DNA of 64,000 nt, from contig JAVTVX010000019.1 in the NCBI GenBank assembly GCA_033439265.1, positions 8,315,501 through 8,379,500 on the forward strand, written 5' to 3'. The translations under genes were made by a program, and so were the position numbers. The notes beneath the pieces are model-generated. The model searched no databases and had not been told where the DNA came from. It was given only the letters and a program-made list of their open reading frames with translations. Within the stretch, counting starts at the first letter, position 1. Each line of letters opens with the position of its first letter. This stretch comes from Dillenia suffruticosa. Its lineage: Eukaryota > Streptophyta > Magnoliopsida > Dilleniales > Dilleniaceae. Below are positions 23,059 to 37,080 of this stretch, piece after piece.

Positions 23059-23443
23059 TCTTTCTCTTTTTTCTTTCTCTCAATATGGCCTCCTTAGTCC
23101 CTTTTTTCTCTTTACGTAGATATGTGTTTCAAAAAGGGATGAAGCCACTTCAAAAACAAAGAGAAGGAGTTTCTGAGAGACGGGAGTTTAGGGAGGAGTT
23201 TAGGGAGAAAAAGAGGGAGTTGTGGGTGGTTTTGAGGAAACCACCCCATCCCCATTTTTTTCTTTAAAAATTCAAAATTCAAATAAAAAGGTTGGGTCTA
23301 CCCACATAGGTGGACACGCCCCATTTTCCAACATCTCCCACTCACCATCCCCATTTTTTTCTTTCAAAATTCAAAATTCAAATAAAAATGTTGGGTTTGC
23401 CTATATGGGCGGACCCGTCTCATTTTTCAATATCTCCCACTCG
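23059..23443 (-). repeat. 3' LTR remnant of C1 with a 99-bp tandem duplication across LTR end and polypurine tract
   Basis: The block starting ccatccccatttttttcttt at 23246 recurs at 23345. Each copy ends with the LTR terminus (minus strand TGTTGGAAAA, or TATTGAAAAA in the second) followed by the polypurine-tract-like GAGTGGGAGA. Only the inner copy is in the normal place next to the internal region. Confidence 0.7.
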
Positions 23444-24769
23444 CACATAAGGGTTAAACTCTCATATAGGATGATCATTACAATTAAATATCCTTGATTT
23501 CATATAGACAAGTGGATCATGTGACCCGCGAGAATACCAAAAGCTCTAGGGTTTTATAGCAACTCAATTCAAATGTGATGATGAGAATGTCGTATCTCGT
23601 TATACTCTAGACCTGTTTACTTGACACAATCAACGTATCTCTCATTCCTCAAAACAACATAAGAGTATACTTGATTCAATTCTATTCATGCATTTACAAT
23701 TACGTCTCTAAATATTAAGTCATAGATATAATTGACCGGTTTGTGAATACAGAGTAATATATCGATCAAACATAGTTTTCCTTTGATACTACTAACTTTC
23801 GACTTTATTTTAACTGTTTTTCTAGATATGTATCGCCAAACCGAATCAACTATGATTTTTTGGTGATATACTAAACTAGTAACACTAAAATAAAATTTCA
23901 AAAGACAGATGAAAGTTCTAAGGGTATGAATTAAGTTGAATATAAACGTCCAGGTCTCACACAGTGAGATTAAGAGGGATATACTATCTCATTACACATA
24001 TGGTCACATTAACATATGTGATATGAAATACATGCTACGATACTCTTTCTTCTCAATTTGGAACTGTATGTCTTATTTTCTAAAAATAATATGTCATACA
24101 AATTTTAGTCCAAGTGTACACAACAATTAAATTGAGTTTTCCTTCTTACAAGTTCTCAAAAATCTTATAACATCAAGGAAAACTTGCATATGGTTTTTAG
24201 ACAAGTGCAATGGTTGTGAAGAATTCATTTCGATTACCATATATATATATACATAATCGATAATCTCATCTTAGTATTCAATTAAGACTGCATATATATT
24301 AATCCACCATAAATTAATATTGTCTCGTCTCTACATGTCACATAGATATTAGAGGTGATTACTCGTGTGAAAGAGTCAATCTCCAAAACTTGTCTGACAT
24401 ATCTTCAAACGTAGATACAAGAATTTTGGATACAAAACAAAATTTAAATATAAATAAATATGAGTATTATATCATATATATTTTGTATATGATTACAATC
24501 ACAATCACAGTTATAAATATTGTCACAAATTACACAACCTAATAACTCAATATGTCACATAAATATGAAGTACTATCTTTGTAAAAGGATTAGTCATCAT
24601 CAAATGTGTAGGCATATATTTTAGTGACATTTTCCTCTTTTCAATCATGTCTCTAATAAGATTGATCTTTGTGTTTGTGTTTGGTTTTACCATCATATTT
24701 GAAGTCTTAAGCGTAAGCAATAACTAATTGATTGTCATAATACGACTTCCACTAAATTGCTTACTACTC

Positions 24770-24988
24770 TCAAATATTGTAAAATCTATTTAACCAAATT
24801 TCTTGAATTATGAAAGTACTAACCACAAATTCTGTTTCTATCATAAAAAGTGATACAAAGGTTTGTTTCTTACTTCTCCATGAGATAAATAAGTAAGAAA
24901 ATATAACCAAAAGTAGATTTTCTCTCATCAAATTACTTCCCCAATCAGCATCCATGTACCATCTACTAAATACTTTCCTTGATAACAA
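24770..24988 (-). pseudogene. C1 RNase H fragment (Copia)
   Basis: Minus-strand frame with YMDADWGSNL, ISWRSKKQTFVSLFMIETEF and IQEIWLNRF, the Copia RNase H core including the catalytic Asp of DADW and the Glu of the E-A/T-E-F motif. Frame and stop changes precede it. Confidence 0.8.
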
Positions 24989-25397
24989 AAAACAAAATCA
25001 ATCTATAGTTCTGTTCAGGTATCCCAATATCCTTTTCATAACAATCTAATCACTTTTCCCTGAATTGAATTGATAGCTGTTGACCAAACCCATAACATGA
25101 CAAATATCAGAATGAGTACATATCATAGCGTATTTCAAGTTCCCAACTATACTAGAATATAGTATTCTCGATATTTAATCTTTTCATTTGGACTTTTTGG
25201 GTATATGTCATTGTTTGAACTATTGCTTATAGTTATAGGAACATCAATGAGTTTATAATTTTCAGCTTTGTGTCGTTTGAGAGTTTTTATAATATGAAAC
25301 TTTTGAGATAATTCCAATAATCTCTCAAAACGATCTCTCTGGATTTGAATTTCGAATCTGTCTCACCCATATCATTCATCTCAAAATTGAAAGATAA

Positions 25398-25613
25398 CTA
25401 TTTTAAGATCTGAGGAACATACTCTTTATTATTTGTGGCTAACAACATATTCTCAACATATAAGGATAGAATTAAAAACTTGTCATTGGATTTCACAACA
25501 TAAATACAATGGTCTTCGTCTATCATGACGAAATCATAAGAGATCACATCTTTATAAAATCTCAAATACCATTGTCTCGAAAACTGTTTAAGATTATAAA
25601 TTGATTTAGTCAA
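25398..25613 (-). pseudogene. C1 reverse transcriptase fragment (Copia)
   Basis: Minus-strand frame with KSIYNLKQFSRQWYLRFYKD and SLYVENMLLA. The second is the catalytic YVDD box with both Asp changed (YVEN), which would kill the enzyme. Related sequence extends on both sides with stops. Confidence 0.85.
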
Positions 25614-27592
25614 TTTACATATTCTATCTTCTTAACTTTTAATGACAAAAACATTTGGTTGTTATATAGAATTTTTTTCCCAAGTTTACCATTGAGGGAG
25701 GCAGTTTTCATGTCCATCTGACGTAATTCTAAATTCAAATTGTCCACTATTGCTAACTACACGCGAATGGAAGTAAATTTCACTACCGAGAAAATGTTTC
25801 TTCATAATTAACACCCTTTTAATAAGTGTAACCTTTTGCTACTAGTTGAGTCTTATATCTCTCAATAGTTTTATCTGCCTTATGCTTCATTTTGAGAACC
25901 CACTTATTCTCAACAATCTTATGCCCCAATAGAAGTTCAACAAATTCATAGAGTATGGTTAAATCTCATAGACTCTAATTCTTTCTTCTATCACTTGTAT
26001 CAACTCATCCTTGACAGAAAAAAATAGAGTCTCATCTATATTTTTAGACTTTTCTTCATTTTCTAGAGAAATAATAAATGCGTGCCCTTCAGTCTCAAAA
26101 TAATGCTTGAGCATACATTTTCCAACACTTTTTTTGAGTTTTTAATTCAATTAGATAGCCAGAATTTAAATCCCTCCTATTGGAATCAATATCAACTCTT
26201 TTCTTTGCAATTTCTTTGATGCAGTATGGACAGAGTCATCATTTGAATTAACTAATTCAAATAAAAGACTCTATGTCATTCACGTCATCTCGGCTAGGAA
26301 ATTTATTTTTCAGAAATGTTACATTCCGTGATTCAATCTCTGCTATAGCACTTTTTTCTTGTTCATCAATGAACACTTAACCTAAACTTATTGAAAAAAT
26401 TTTAAATACAGATGGTCGATCCCTAAGATCTAAGATCACTCAGACACGGTTTTCTTCTAGTACAAAGTTCATATAATGTCGTTGGTATTGACTTCGAAGG
26501 TGCTTTGTTCAAAATATATGCCACAGTCAATAAGGCATCATCTCAAAAGGAAATTAACAAATTAGCCTGCTTTATCATGGATTTTGTCATATCCTATAAT
26601 GTCCTATTCCTTCTTGCGACAACACCATTATATTAAGGTGTATAAGGAATGGTCAAATATCGGATTATATCTTTTTAATTACATTGATCCTTAATTGATT
26701 TGATAGATGTTCACGCTCTCTATCTGTTCTAAAGACCTTTTATTATTCTATCCATTTGATTCTCTATCTTGTTCATATAAGTTTTAAAACACTCAAGTGC
26801 TTCAGACTTATAAGAAAACAAATAGACATGTTCAAATCACATGAAATCATCTATAAACGTAATGAAACACAAATCTCCACGTCTAACCTTCACATTTATT
26901 GGATTACAAATATTCGAATAGACTAATAGTAATGAAAATTCAACCCGTATGGCCTTTCTAAATAATTTTCTCGTCATTTTGTAGGCATGACAATGTTCAA
27001 CTTAATAGTTAAACATTTGTCCATCACATTGCAATATCATGAAATCATTTACTGGTTATCCAGGACCAATATACATACCATTCAAATACAATATAACTCA
27101 ATATTTCTGAAAGTTCAAAACATAGCCATATTTCAAAAGAAAAAGAATAGATATTAAATTCTATCGAATTTCTAGCATGTAAAGAATATCATGTAGAATG
27201 AGAGTTCAGTCACTTTGTAACTCTAATTTATAGGTGTCAATTCCTCTGACCCCCACTCTTGTATTGTTCTCCATATAGATTCATCTCCTACTAGAAGGCA
27301 GTCGACAAAAATTCCCAAATGTCTCTCGATCTATTCTTATATCCGATGTCATTCTTTTGTGATCTATCTCTCCTTTCTTACTTTTGCTATAGTTCTTCTC
27401 ACACTTAGAGTCCAAAACTCTCTTGAAACTACTCTTTACAACAAAAGTATCAGTAGTGAATCTTGCAACACCAAACTACTCATCCTCAAGCTTGATGTGG
27501 TGAGCAACATCCGAGAAAATTTTCACACTATCATTGTGAATCAAATTGACTTTTTAGTGCTCCCACTTGACATGAAGGAATTAGATCAAAGT

Positions 27593-27844
27593 TTAAAATT
27601 TCTGTTTATCAAAGAAAACGTGATCAGCTGACTTCATCTCTTTTATAATATTAGATATAACCCTTAAATACCGTTTGATATCGTGACCATTTTGCCTTTT
27701 GTAGATATCAAACTTTACGATTAACTGTTTAAGATGAGTTACACCGGTACCTCCATATTTCTCTTTCAAGTATACCCAAATGAAATGAACAATCGAATAT
27801 TGCTCACACTTAGGGATCGTACCATCAATTATAAAGTTAACCAA
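27593..27844 (-). pseudogene. C1 gag fragment (Copia)
   Basis: Minus-strand frame with WVYLKEKYGGTGVTHLKQL and VKFDIYKRQNGHDIKRYLR, the central part of a plant Copia gag. It corresponds to C2 gag near 59110-59230. Confidence 0.75.
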
Positions 27845-28643
27845 GGGTCACTCGAATGGTAGAGTCTATCTTTTTTCATGCCTATTAAGCATCTTATTCT
27901 CTCTTCTGCAGAGCAATATTGCCCATATCAGGGTGCTACATGACATGCTTAATACTTTCTAAGGCATCTTGTTCTTTTAGCAAATTCCATATTTTAAGGC
28001 GTCATATCTCATGATCGTTGTCATTCAATGTGTTATCTCTATTCAAATCCGTAATAATAGAGTTTGATACTATGGTCTAGATTTAAGAAGGTAGATACAA
28101 GTACTAATGCTCATATCATATACACAATTTTATACTTCAAAATTAACATTTATAACAGATCAACATTAGATATAGAATAAACAATTTACTAGATTTCCAA
28201 TCATCATCTATGGTTATAATGTGTAATAATTACAAATTTAATTTAAAATTACAAAATTCAATAACTTTTTGATTGGAATTATCGAAATTTTTCTAACCAA
28301 TCCCTTCTACTTAAATACTCAAAATATTTAAATAATATTACAATTTTGGATCTGAATTATTTAAATACTATCAATTCAAAATTTTCATTTAAATACATAA
28401 AGTATTTAAATAATATATTGATTTTGAATGAGAATTAATTAAATTCTACTAATTCAAAATTTTTATTTAAGAAACTCTGTTTTCTTTTACATATATAATC
28501 ATATGAAAAACAATAAATATTTCCAATCATATTCTCAATCAAAACTTTATATTAAAAATTTAAAAGTTTCTCTGGTATATAATTATGATTCAAGCAAACA
28601 ACCATAATGCGTAAAAGAAAATATGCAAATTCATTATTTCAAT

Positions 28644-28898
28644 TCAAGACATGTCTATTTGAGTAATCATATTCACCATTCCCTTGAATAGTCTATTCTT
28701 AGGAGAAAATCGCCTTATAGTATGTGGGTTAGAACTATTTATACGTTGGGATGGACTTTTCTTCATTTGAGTTTCTAGATTCTTGACTTTCCATATTTCT
28801 ATTAATATAGAGCTTACATCATCAAGAATCATATTTTCTTTCTCGACAATTGTCTCATCAACCACATTAATCCAATAAGGTATAAGAGAATTTCTCAA
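28644..28898 (-). pseudogene. C1 leader ORF upstream of gag, unknown function
   Basis: 84-codon minus-strand frame, 5' of gag. Its C-terminal half (KKSPSQRINSSNPHTIRRFS, then GMVNMIT) matches the 102-codon frame at 60010-60318 in C2. The product is not recognised. Confidence 0.5.
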
Positions 28899-30283
28899 AA
28901 TGTATACATCATCCCCCCAAAAAGAGTGACATAATCCAAAAAGTTTCAGACGTTTTTATTCCATGATCTCTAAACGATTTGGTAGAGTGTGGGATGAATC
29001 TATCTAATAAGGCAACATTTAACCCTATTTTACCAAACGCCCCGGACTTCTCAATACTCTAACTCTCCTGGAAATTTCCAAAAGTGCGTCTGATCTCTCA
29101 TCATTTCCCTAGAAAATAGGAACAATATTAGGTCAGGCATACAGCCAACCATAATATTATAATAAATTTCAAAGTATTTATTTTAAAAATATTTGCTCGA
29201 ATTTAAAACAGTCTTATGTTAGAAAAACTAATTTTTAAACATAAATAAATGAGTAAAAATACAAACAAATAATGGGAGTGAAAAATAAATTTCCACCCAA
29301 GTAGCAAAAATTAAGAAAATAATTTTTTAAACTTATACAAAATTCTCAAAATTTTTTGACATTGAAAATAATTTTTTGACATTAAACGCATGTATGCCAC
29401 GCGCCTTCGGCCACCAAATTTCGGATACCTCCCACTTTCGATATCTCTAAATTTAATGGTGATTTTGATTTTCAGATTGGATGTCTCGAATTTAGGGTTT
29501 GGGCTACACGTGCCACGGCCAAGAGTGGGAATGGCCATATCTTACTGTTCATCATCTCCATTTTCCGTTAATTTTTTGCAACTTGAACCCATTTTCGAAA
29601 GGCTATATCTCTTTAAAATTTTAACCATTTTTCACATTTTTTATATGATTGAAAAATATTTTTTGAGAGAAATCTAACAATATAAATGTTAAATCATAAA
29701 ATACAATATTTTAGAAAATATGATTATATAAAGTCTCGGTTAGGGTTTGAAATATCTTATAATGTACTCATTGGATGTATGCCAAATTTTACATATTTAA
29801 TTCTCATGGAATACGCATGCTATTGTGTTAGATTGAGAGCATTTCGTGAAGGTTATTGCAAGATGCCATTAATGACTCTTAAAAATTATACATGACATTT
29901 TTTATTTTTTTAATACCCAAAAGGCAGGAAACACTCAAATGTGCTCTGATACTAATACAGGTTTAAAAAAAAACAAACGTTTTTCTTATGTAAAATTTCC
30001 AGGATCTTATAACGGGTTAAAATCACTTAACTCTTTTGTCGATTGAGTATTCTACGTCTAAAAGATATCACAGAATCGGATCACTTTCTGTAGTTCATAA
30101 TTCAAATGCCTTGTTGAATGAATGATCAACCTTCTCCAATTCCTTTTCTTTCTCTTTTTTCTTTCTCTCAATATGGCCTTCCTAGTCCTTTTTTTTTTCT
30201 TACTTACATAAGTATTTCAAAAAGGGGGGGAAGCCACTTCAAAAACCGAGAGAGAGAGTTTCTGAGAGACAGGATGTTTAGAG

Positions 30284-30302
30284 AGAGAGAGAGAGAGAGA
30301 GG
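30284..30302. repeat. (AG)n microsatellite in the C1 5' LTR
   Basis: Short GA/AG run within the LTR. Confidence 0.8.
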
Positions 30303-30412
30303 GAGTTGTGGGCGATTTCTAGGAAACAACCCCATCCCCATTTTTTCTTTCAAAATTCAAAAATTGAAATAAAAGGGTTGGGTCTACCATATGGACGGTT
30401 CCGCCCTATTTT

Positions 30413-33336
30413 TTTTTCTTTTTAGTTTTCTTCTTCAATATTCAGATTTTATTAAATTAATCCGATTTGAGTCTTGTGAGTTGGTTCTCCTAAATCATTT
30501 TTTGCTATTCTCAAGATACGAATTTGAGAACTCTAGTTAGGGGGTTAGAAGGCCTACCTCTTTTTCAATAGCCTTCAATCGCTTTTTGTTTTTATCACCA
30601 TTTATCATCCTGACAGATTCGATTTTGATTTCATGCTTCGATTCAATTTCTAGAAGCACCATTACTATTCAATTCTTTACCATTTTCATTCACCTATCAA
30701 TCATGCTCATTCTTTGTTTTCTCTTCACTTCACAACCATTTTATCTTAATCACTATCGTCTACAATGTGTCTTCATTATCTTCAATTGCATCACCGTACC
30801 AATCCACTATTCAATTTTGTGATTGAAGTCTGTTTGCCTTTCAATTCTATCATCTAGTATTTCTCTATCACCTTTCATCTTCGATTGCCAACTACACCAC
30901 ACTTCAAATCTGTTGCCGACCAAGGATATTTCTGCATTTTTATTCTTGGAATTTTTTTTTTCATTTTTGGGAAATTTTTTCAATTTCTAGGAATTCTGTA
31001 AATTATGCAAGCATTTTGGTGACGGGTTGCCATGAATGATAACCTAGGAGCAAGGAGACATGGAATTAAGACGAGATTCATGCTTTCGAGTTGATAGAAC
31101 TTGATTTCGAGTGAAGTTTGAAGGAAAACACTAGCCAACAAAGGAGTTTCAATGTGTGTGTTCAAACTTTTATGGTGGTCTCTAATAGCAACTTTCATTA
31201 TGATGATAAAACTTAAATTTGACTTCAAAATTGAGTTAAGAGATAACAAAAACTTTAGATTGGACCTAGATTCAAAAGAAATAATTACTTACCAAGGATA
31301 TTTGAAGCTTTGCGTGGAGCTTTAATGGTATCCAATGGAAGATGAAGTGAGAAGTCGGGCAAGGTAAGAGATGATGATTATGGTGTTGGTAGAAAATTAA
31401 AATGATCAAAAGAAAAAAAAAGGAAGAAAAATGGAGATTTTGAGGAGTTGTACAAGTTATGTTCACAATGAGAGACTACTGTTGAAGGAGAGGTACTTTT
31501 CAAGGAAGATGTCAAAGAGGAGGTTGGGCTCATTTATTTATTATTTTTGTTAAAAGATAAATTTTTAAAGTTTTGAACGTGCAAGAGAGAGATTAGGCAA
31601 AGTTTTTTTATTTGATTTTAATTTTTAAATTATTTTATAAAGGGAGAGTGCAGGTTGAAGATAAAGATAGATTGCATACTTGTCCAAGGAAGAAAGGGAG
31701 AGAGAGACATAAAGAGAGAGTGAGAATTGCAAAGTTAACTTTTTTTACCCTCAATTTTTTTAAACAAAAATTACATTTTTTTTATTATAATAAAAGAAAT
31801 TAGATGGAAAACTTTATATATTTTCATAGTTTCTAGGAAGATTTTTGTATTTTTAAAAGTTTATGGGGCTTTTCGCCTATAGTTGTTGGTGTATTTTTTT
31901 TGTTTTAAAAAATAAAGAATGAATAAAGAAGGGAAAAAAATACATGTTCGGCAGCTTCTCCCTCCCATGAACAACCTCCCTATCTCAAACCCCACTTCAA
32001 TTGATTTTTTTATTTTTTTAAAAAATTCCTTATAATTTCTCAAAATTAAACTCACCAAAATTATCGATAACCTTCAATTATCGTGAAAAACCCACTCCAG
32101 CCGCCAATTCCATTACTTTCTGCCAATGCCTTGAGTTTTATGCCAGTAAGTTTTGCTTCATTTTTTAACCAAATCAATCCTCTTCAGTTTTAAAATTTAT
32201 TATCGAGTTCGACTGCATGATTTGGTCCTCATCTTTTCAATTTCTATACCCCAGAGGTATGGTCTCTCTATGGTAGCTAGTTGGCGAAGTGAGGTAGAAG
32301 AGAGTTGTTAGGTTAATTAAATTCCAAACAATATATACAGTAAATTGTATCTAGACCAGAGTTTTTTTTAACTTGAACAAATATGCACCAACTCAATCTC
32401 AATTTATTCATAGTCATAACCCGATTTAATCTATCTTTCTCTTCTATTAGTTGTTTCTTTCTCTTCCCTCTCTCTCTGCCCCCATCTCAAGCCATAGCCT
32501 CCATTGTTAGATCTCTCAAGCTCTCTCTTTGTCCCCATGAATTGAATGCCTCTTTTTCTCGTTCTCACTCTCTCACTCTCTACTCTTTTGTTTTACATTC
32601 TTGTTTAGATCCCTTTTCTTCTTGTTTGTTATGCTGATATTGATGTTGGTAGTGTTTGTGCTTGTTTCTAGAGATTTATTCTGCCACTCACGCTCATCCG
32701 ATCAATCTAGGATTGTCCCTTCCTCCGCTATCTTGCTTCTCTATATTTTCCATGTCTTTTGCAAAATCAATCATGCACCTTGTAATTTTGCATGATTTTC
32801 CATGTCCTTAGATTTGATAGACTTTGTATCTTATACCCATTAGTGTTTAGGGTGTCTTACGAGTCAAGATCATAGAGTTTAGAAAGAGTAAAGACCATAA
32901 AAAAGAGTTTGTGCATTTTGTTAGCACTATTGTAACTACGATGGCCTCATCGAAGTTATGATAAGGCCTACAAAAGGTTTCATCCCTATACCGTAATTAC
33001 AACACCCCTATCATAGTTGTGATAATGATCACAATATGCCCCCTCCCTCACTGTAACAATATGGGCTTATGGTAGTTATAATGAACCAATTCGGCTCATT
33101 TAACCAATGTGGCCTAGTGGGGCCTCATTGTATTAAATCCTAGTTGCCTTGTTAGTATTGTGTTTGATGATTTTGCATATGCTATGTGAAGATGATGTAA
33201 AATTGTTTTCTGTGAGTTTATTGTGATTGTGCCTATTCCCTACCTAGTAAGGCTTCAGAATGAATGTAGTCTATTTTGGCCACTTATGATCCATTTTCTA
33301 TTGACTTTTCGGGTTATGATATTTTGATTTAGTATT
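30413..33336. other. Spacer between retrotransposons C1 and G1
   Basis: T-rich and AT-rich sequence. Short frames exist, for example around 30586-30822 and 32383-32637, but they are low in complexity and show no domain. A stretch at about 32930-33110 has irregular repeats of atagttgtgataa / ggtagttataatg. No gene or element end is supportable. Confidence 0.4.
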
Positions 33337-33960
33337 TGTTGGAGGTGGGTTTGGTTCTATGGATAATGTCTCTGATAACTCAAAAGGATGGCTTGACCGT
33401 TTAGCAATCTCGATCGAAGAAACCTACAAAAGACCACTGAAGGAGATCTAATGAGAGAGGCTCCGATGCTCAAGTTAGAGAGCGATTTTTGAAAGGGAAG
33501 AAACAAACTGATACCGAAAGAGAAAGAGAGCAAGAGAGGTCTATATGCTTTGTGTGCTTTGTTTGCTTTGTGTGCTTTGTTTGCTTTGTGTAGGTCAAGA
33601 GAACTTATTTGGACGGTAGACGTATTAAACCTTATATATCTTTATCTTTCATTTGTGAGAGTTATGGCATGTAGGGTGACAAAACCTTAGTTTTCTTATG
33701 AGAATGTCTCGAAATTTTGATGAATCAGATCTTAAGATTATAAAAAATTGTGAAATCTTACCCGTTTGGAAAGTTCAAATCATTGTGGAAATTCTTTTCC
33801 TTATCAGTTACAATTGTAGATTTCCTTTCTAACTTATATAAGATTCTTTCCGTCATTTTAGAAAAAGTGAATATCTCCTTAGCAAATCAAGAAGTTTACA
33901 TCGAGCATCAAGGAAACCTGTGGACCAGCTGGTTGAGATATCGAGCAATTGGCTATCAAA
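33337..33960 (-). repeat. 3' LTR of G1
   Basis: Homologous to the G2 LTRs at 47325-47853 and 52540-53078. It contains a short local repeat of tgtgctttgtttgctt at about 33550-33595. The inner end is approximate. Confidence 0.6.
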
Positions 33961-36648
33961 AGAGAGAGAAGTGATCGGTAAGTACTGAAAGAGTCTGTTG
34001 ACATTCGTGGGCCTAGTTACCTTCAAGCCCCACATGATTTGGGTCATGTATCATAATTTCCTCCTACTCCTTATGTTATTTCGAAAGAGAGGTGTAAGAA
34101 GTAAGTTAAGAGTTGTTATTGGGAAGGTCATGAGAGTGTAAATGCGCTTATCTCTTGAATAATGTTTCTGGAATAAATGTTTCGTGGGGAGTTGAAGAGA
34201 TTGAAACTCCTCGTTCATTGCGTATGTTTCTCATTGGATCATGTCATCTGCTTAAGATCATGAGGATCACGTCTTCGCGGTTATAAATATGGTTCGTATG
34301 ACCCAACATCATCCTGGAGAGATCTTGACCTTATGAAGAGACTTCTGTCAATGTAAGGTTCTATCAAGGATGGGTTTGCTGATGTGAGATTTCATCATGT
34401 TGTTTGGTGTTCGGCCGTCATGGTAGAAACTGTCGGGGCTCTCATAAGAGTTCTTAACCTTATAAAGAGAGAGATATTTGTCCACGAAGAAACTCTCTTC
34501 CCAAGGTCAGAATCATCATCTGATCACTCGGCATAGCAGAGGTTGTCCAGAATACTTCTTGGTGCTCCATCGAGTCAGGCGATAAGAGGAGTTGGGAAAT
34601 GTTGTAGTTTGAGCAAAGCAATGGGTTTGAAACTTAATGCATATTTTCTGTCTTCTTTTTGGCTAACTTCTACCTTCTCAAATTCCTTTCCAGTTTCTGC
34701 TGGAAAGGGTTTGTAGTTTTTACCCTCTTAACTCCACAACTCAAAGGTAGTTCGGCAGACTGCGAAGGCTCCTTTGGTCTTCTTGTCCTGGTTATGTAAC
34801 GTTGATGGACCGTGGAGCTTCTTCTAGTTCTTGGCTTGTGTTGGATTACTTTTCTATTGTAAATTCCTCATGTATTTCTTTTGATATAACTCGGTCCGAT
34901 TTAAAGACTTATAGATTCTCTTCGCATTGTATCCGACTATATATTTTGATATGTGCCCATTATATTGAAATAAAAAAGAGTTTTTGTTATTTACTTGTCG
35001 ATTTTGCTTTTGAATGATCATCTTATTGTTAGTAGACTACTGATGTGTATGATGAGCACTAGAACGTTAAGCACATGATTTAGCTGATAGGATCTGACCA
35101 ATAGGATGCTTCATGGTCGGCTGGCTTTCTTGCTGGGATGATGTTGTTCTTTCATCCTTCATGTAATCTTTGATTGAGAGAGTGAGTTCACTTGAGCAGG
35201 GGGTTCTATTCATTTAAGAGCTAAACAGAGTAAGACGACCATGTATATCTTTTTTGGGAGACTTAATTCTTAACATGTTCATTCATTAGATAGGGCAACA
35301 CTTGACTATTTGGGAAGATAGATCCCAATGATAGACTCCGTTTGGGAGAACTAAATGATACTTATTTATTCAGTGTGATAAATTCCAATGATAGACTCCG
35401 TTCAAGAGGACTAGACGATATTTGCCTATTCGGGGAGATAGATCTCTTACTGATGGCACGTCCTCAAAAGCACAAGAGCAAATCGATAGGTTAATACAAC
35501 AAAATAGAGGACCGCGGGGGTTTTACCTGAGCGTTCGATTATGCTCGGAACGGGATATGATCATTCGATAGAGTATTGACCTTTATTGATAATAGATGTA
35601 CAGGTTCTCAGAGTTCCATATTTTGGGTACGATCGACCTGTCTAGGTAGTTGAGGCTATAAGTGTTTGGGCAAACTTTTGAGTATGTCTTGTAAAGATCT
35701 TCCCAATTGGGTGCTAGCTTGCCCCTGGTTGGATTTGATTGGTGGCTTCCACCTTCTTGAGTACAAAGTCATCTGGTTTGAATGTTCTGGTTTTGATCCG
35801 TTGGTTGTAGTACCTTGCTGTTTGCTAATGATAAGCTGTCATTCGAATGGATGTGGTTTCTCTCAACTTGGGAAGTAGGTCTAGGTGTTTGTATAGTGCG
35901 GATTCATTCTGCCCTTCTTCATATTGATATACCCTAGTGAATGAATCCCAATTTTGACTGATGTGACTGCCTCACAACCCTATGTTAGGCTGAACGGTGT
36001 CTCCCTTGTTGCCTTTCAGGGCGTCATTCGATAAGTGCGGAGGATGCTGTAGAGTTTGTCTACCCAACAGTTTTTGACCTTGTTCAACACAACATTTAGT
36101 GCCCATAGGATCGTTTGATTGGTTATTTCTGCAAGACCATTGGTTTGTGGATAGGCGACAAAAGTGAAGCAGTGTTGGATCCCCAACCTACTTCAGAAGT
36201 CTTAGAATTTTTTATTGTCGAATTGTTTGCCGTTGTTCATGATTATGACGTAATGGATGTCCACATGAAGTGTTGTATCTTGTCGGTGGTGATTTGGGTT
36301 AATGGTTCGCCTTCCACCCATTTTGTGAAATAGTCTATGGCCATGATTAAGAACTTTCACTGTCCGGTCGTTAGGGGGAACGGTCCAAGGATGTCTATTC
36401 CCCATTGAGAGAATGGCTATAGACCGACTATTAATCAAAGCTCGATAGTGGGTAGGCATGACACTGACGAGAAGCGTTGACACCTGTTTCATCTTTTGAC
36501 ATAGTTGTCTGGATCAGCTTTCATGGTCGGCTAGTAGTACCCTTATCGAAGGGTTTTATTCACTAGATTTCGGGTGCCAAATGGTTGTCTCATATTCCCT
36601 CGTAGATTTCTCTGAGAATGTAGTCCTCTTCTTCAAGTGTCAGGAACT

Positions 36649-37080
36649 TCAAATACAATGTGTGTAGGATTTCTTGTAGAGGTCATCATTGATAATGGAA
36701 TAATGGGCGGCCTTGCGCCTCAACTTGTTAGCTTCAAAGGGTGAGTTCGACAGTTGCTTGTGCTTCAAATATGCTTCTATGTGGTCTTTCCAACTCGGTG
36801 AGCTACTCATTAACAAGACCTGTTCGGGTTCTTCGATGCTAGGGCATGGTAGACTCTCTATATAGATGGTACAGTAGGTCGCCATTAAGTTAGAGCTGGC
36901 TAACTTCGAGAGCATATCGGCTCGTGCATTCTCGGACCAAGAGATTTGTTGTATGTCCTCTTTATCAAATTTGTCCGTCGCTTGGTATATCTTAGATATA
37001 TTTTTCACCATCGTCGGCACTTTAGTCTCATAGACCCTTTGACCAGCTTGACAACCAACTAGCTGTCGGTAGAGACCCAT
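36649..37080 (-). pseudogene. G1 second RNase H and linker (TAT-type Gypsy)
   Basis: 143-codon minus-strand frame. The start has RQLVGCQAGQRVYE, then IQQISWSENARADMLSKLAS, the C-terminal part of the additional RNase H domain. It is followed by a linker with AAHYSIINDDLYKKS, which leads into the integrase zinc region. The equivalent in G2 lies at 49710-50195. Confidence 0.8.

Larger units (their letters stand above)
23059..30412 (-). mobile_element. Ty1/Copia LTR retrotransposon C1, decayed, minus strand
   Basis: LTR-related sequence lies at 23059-23432 (3' LTR) and about 29955-30412 (5' LTR); both contain ctttctctcaatatggcc, gccacttcaaaaa and ggttgggtctacc. A primer-binding-site-like ttagtatcagagca (minus strand) lies at about 29943-29956, one base from the initiator tRNA-Met form. 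On the minus strand pol and gag follow in Copia order from right to left: gag about 27593-28100, integrase about 26480-27050, reverse transcriptase about 25120-25990, RNase H about 24770-25000. Many stops and frame changes make it inactive. The left LTR is cut at its outer side by the CACTA-like end at 23058. The right end is approximate. Confidence 0.8.

Noticed and set aside
32383-32637. 84-codon plus-strand frame, Ser/Leu/Phe-rich
   Set aside because: Derived from CT-rich low-complexity DNA; no family match or gene context.
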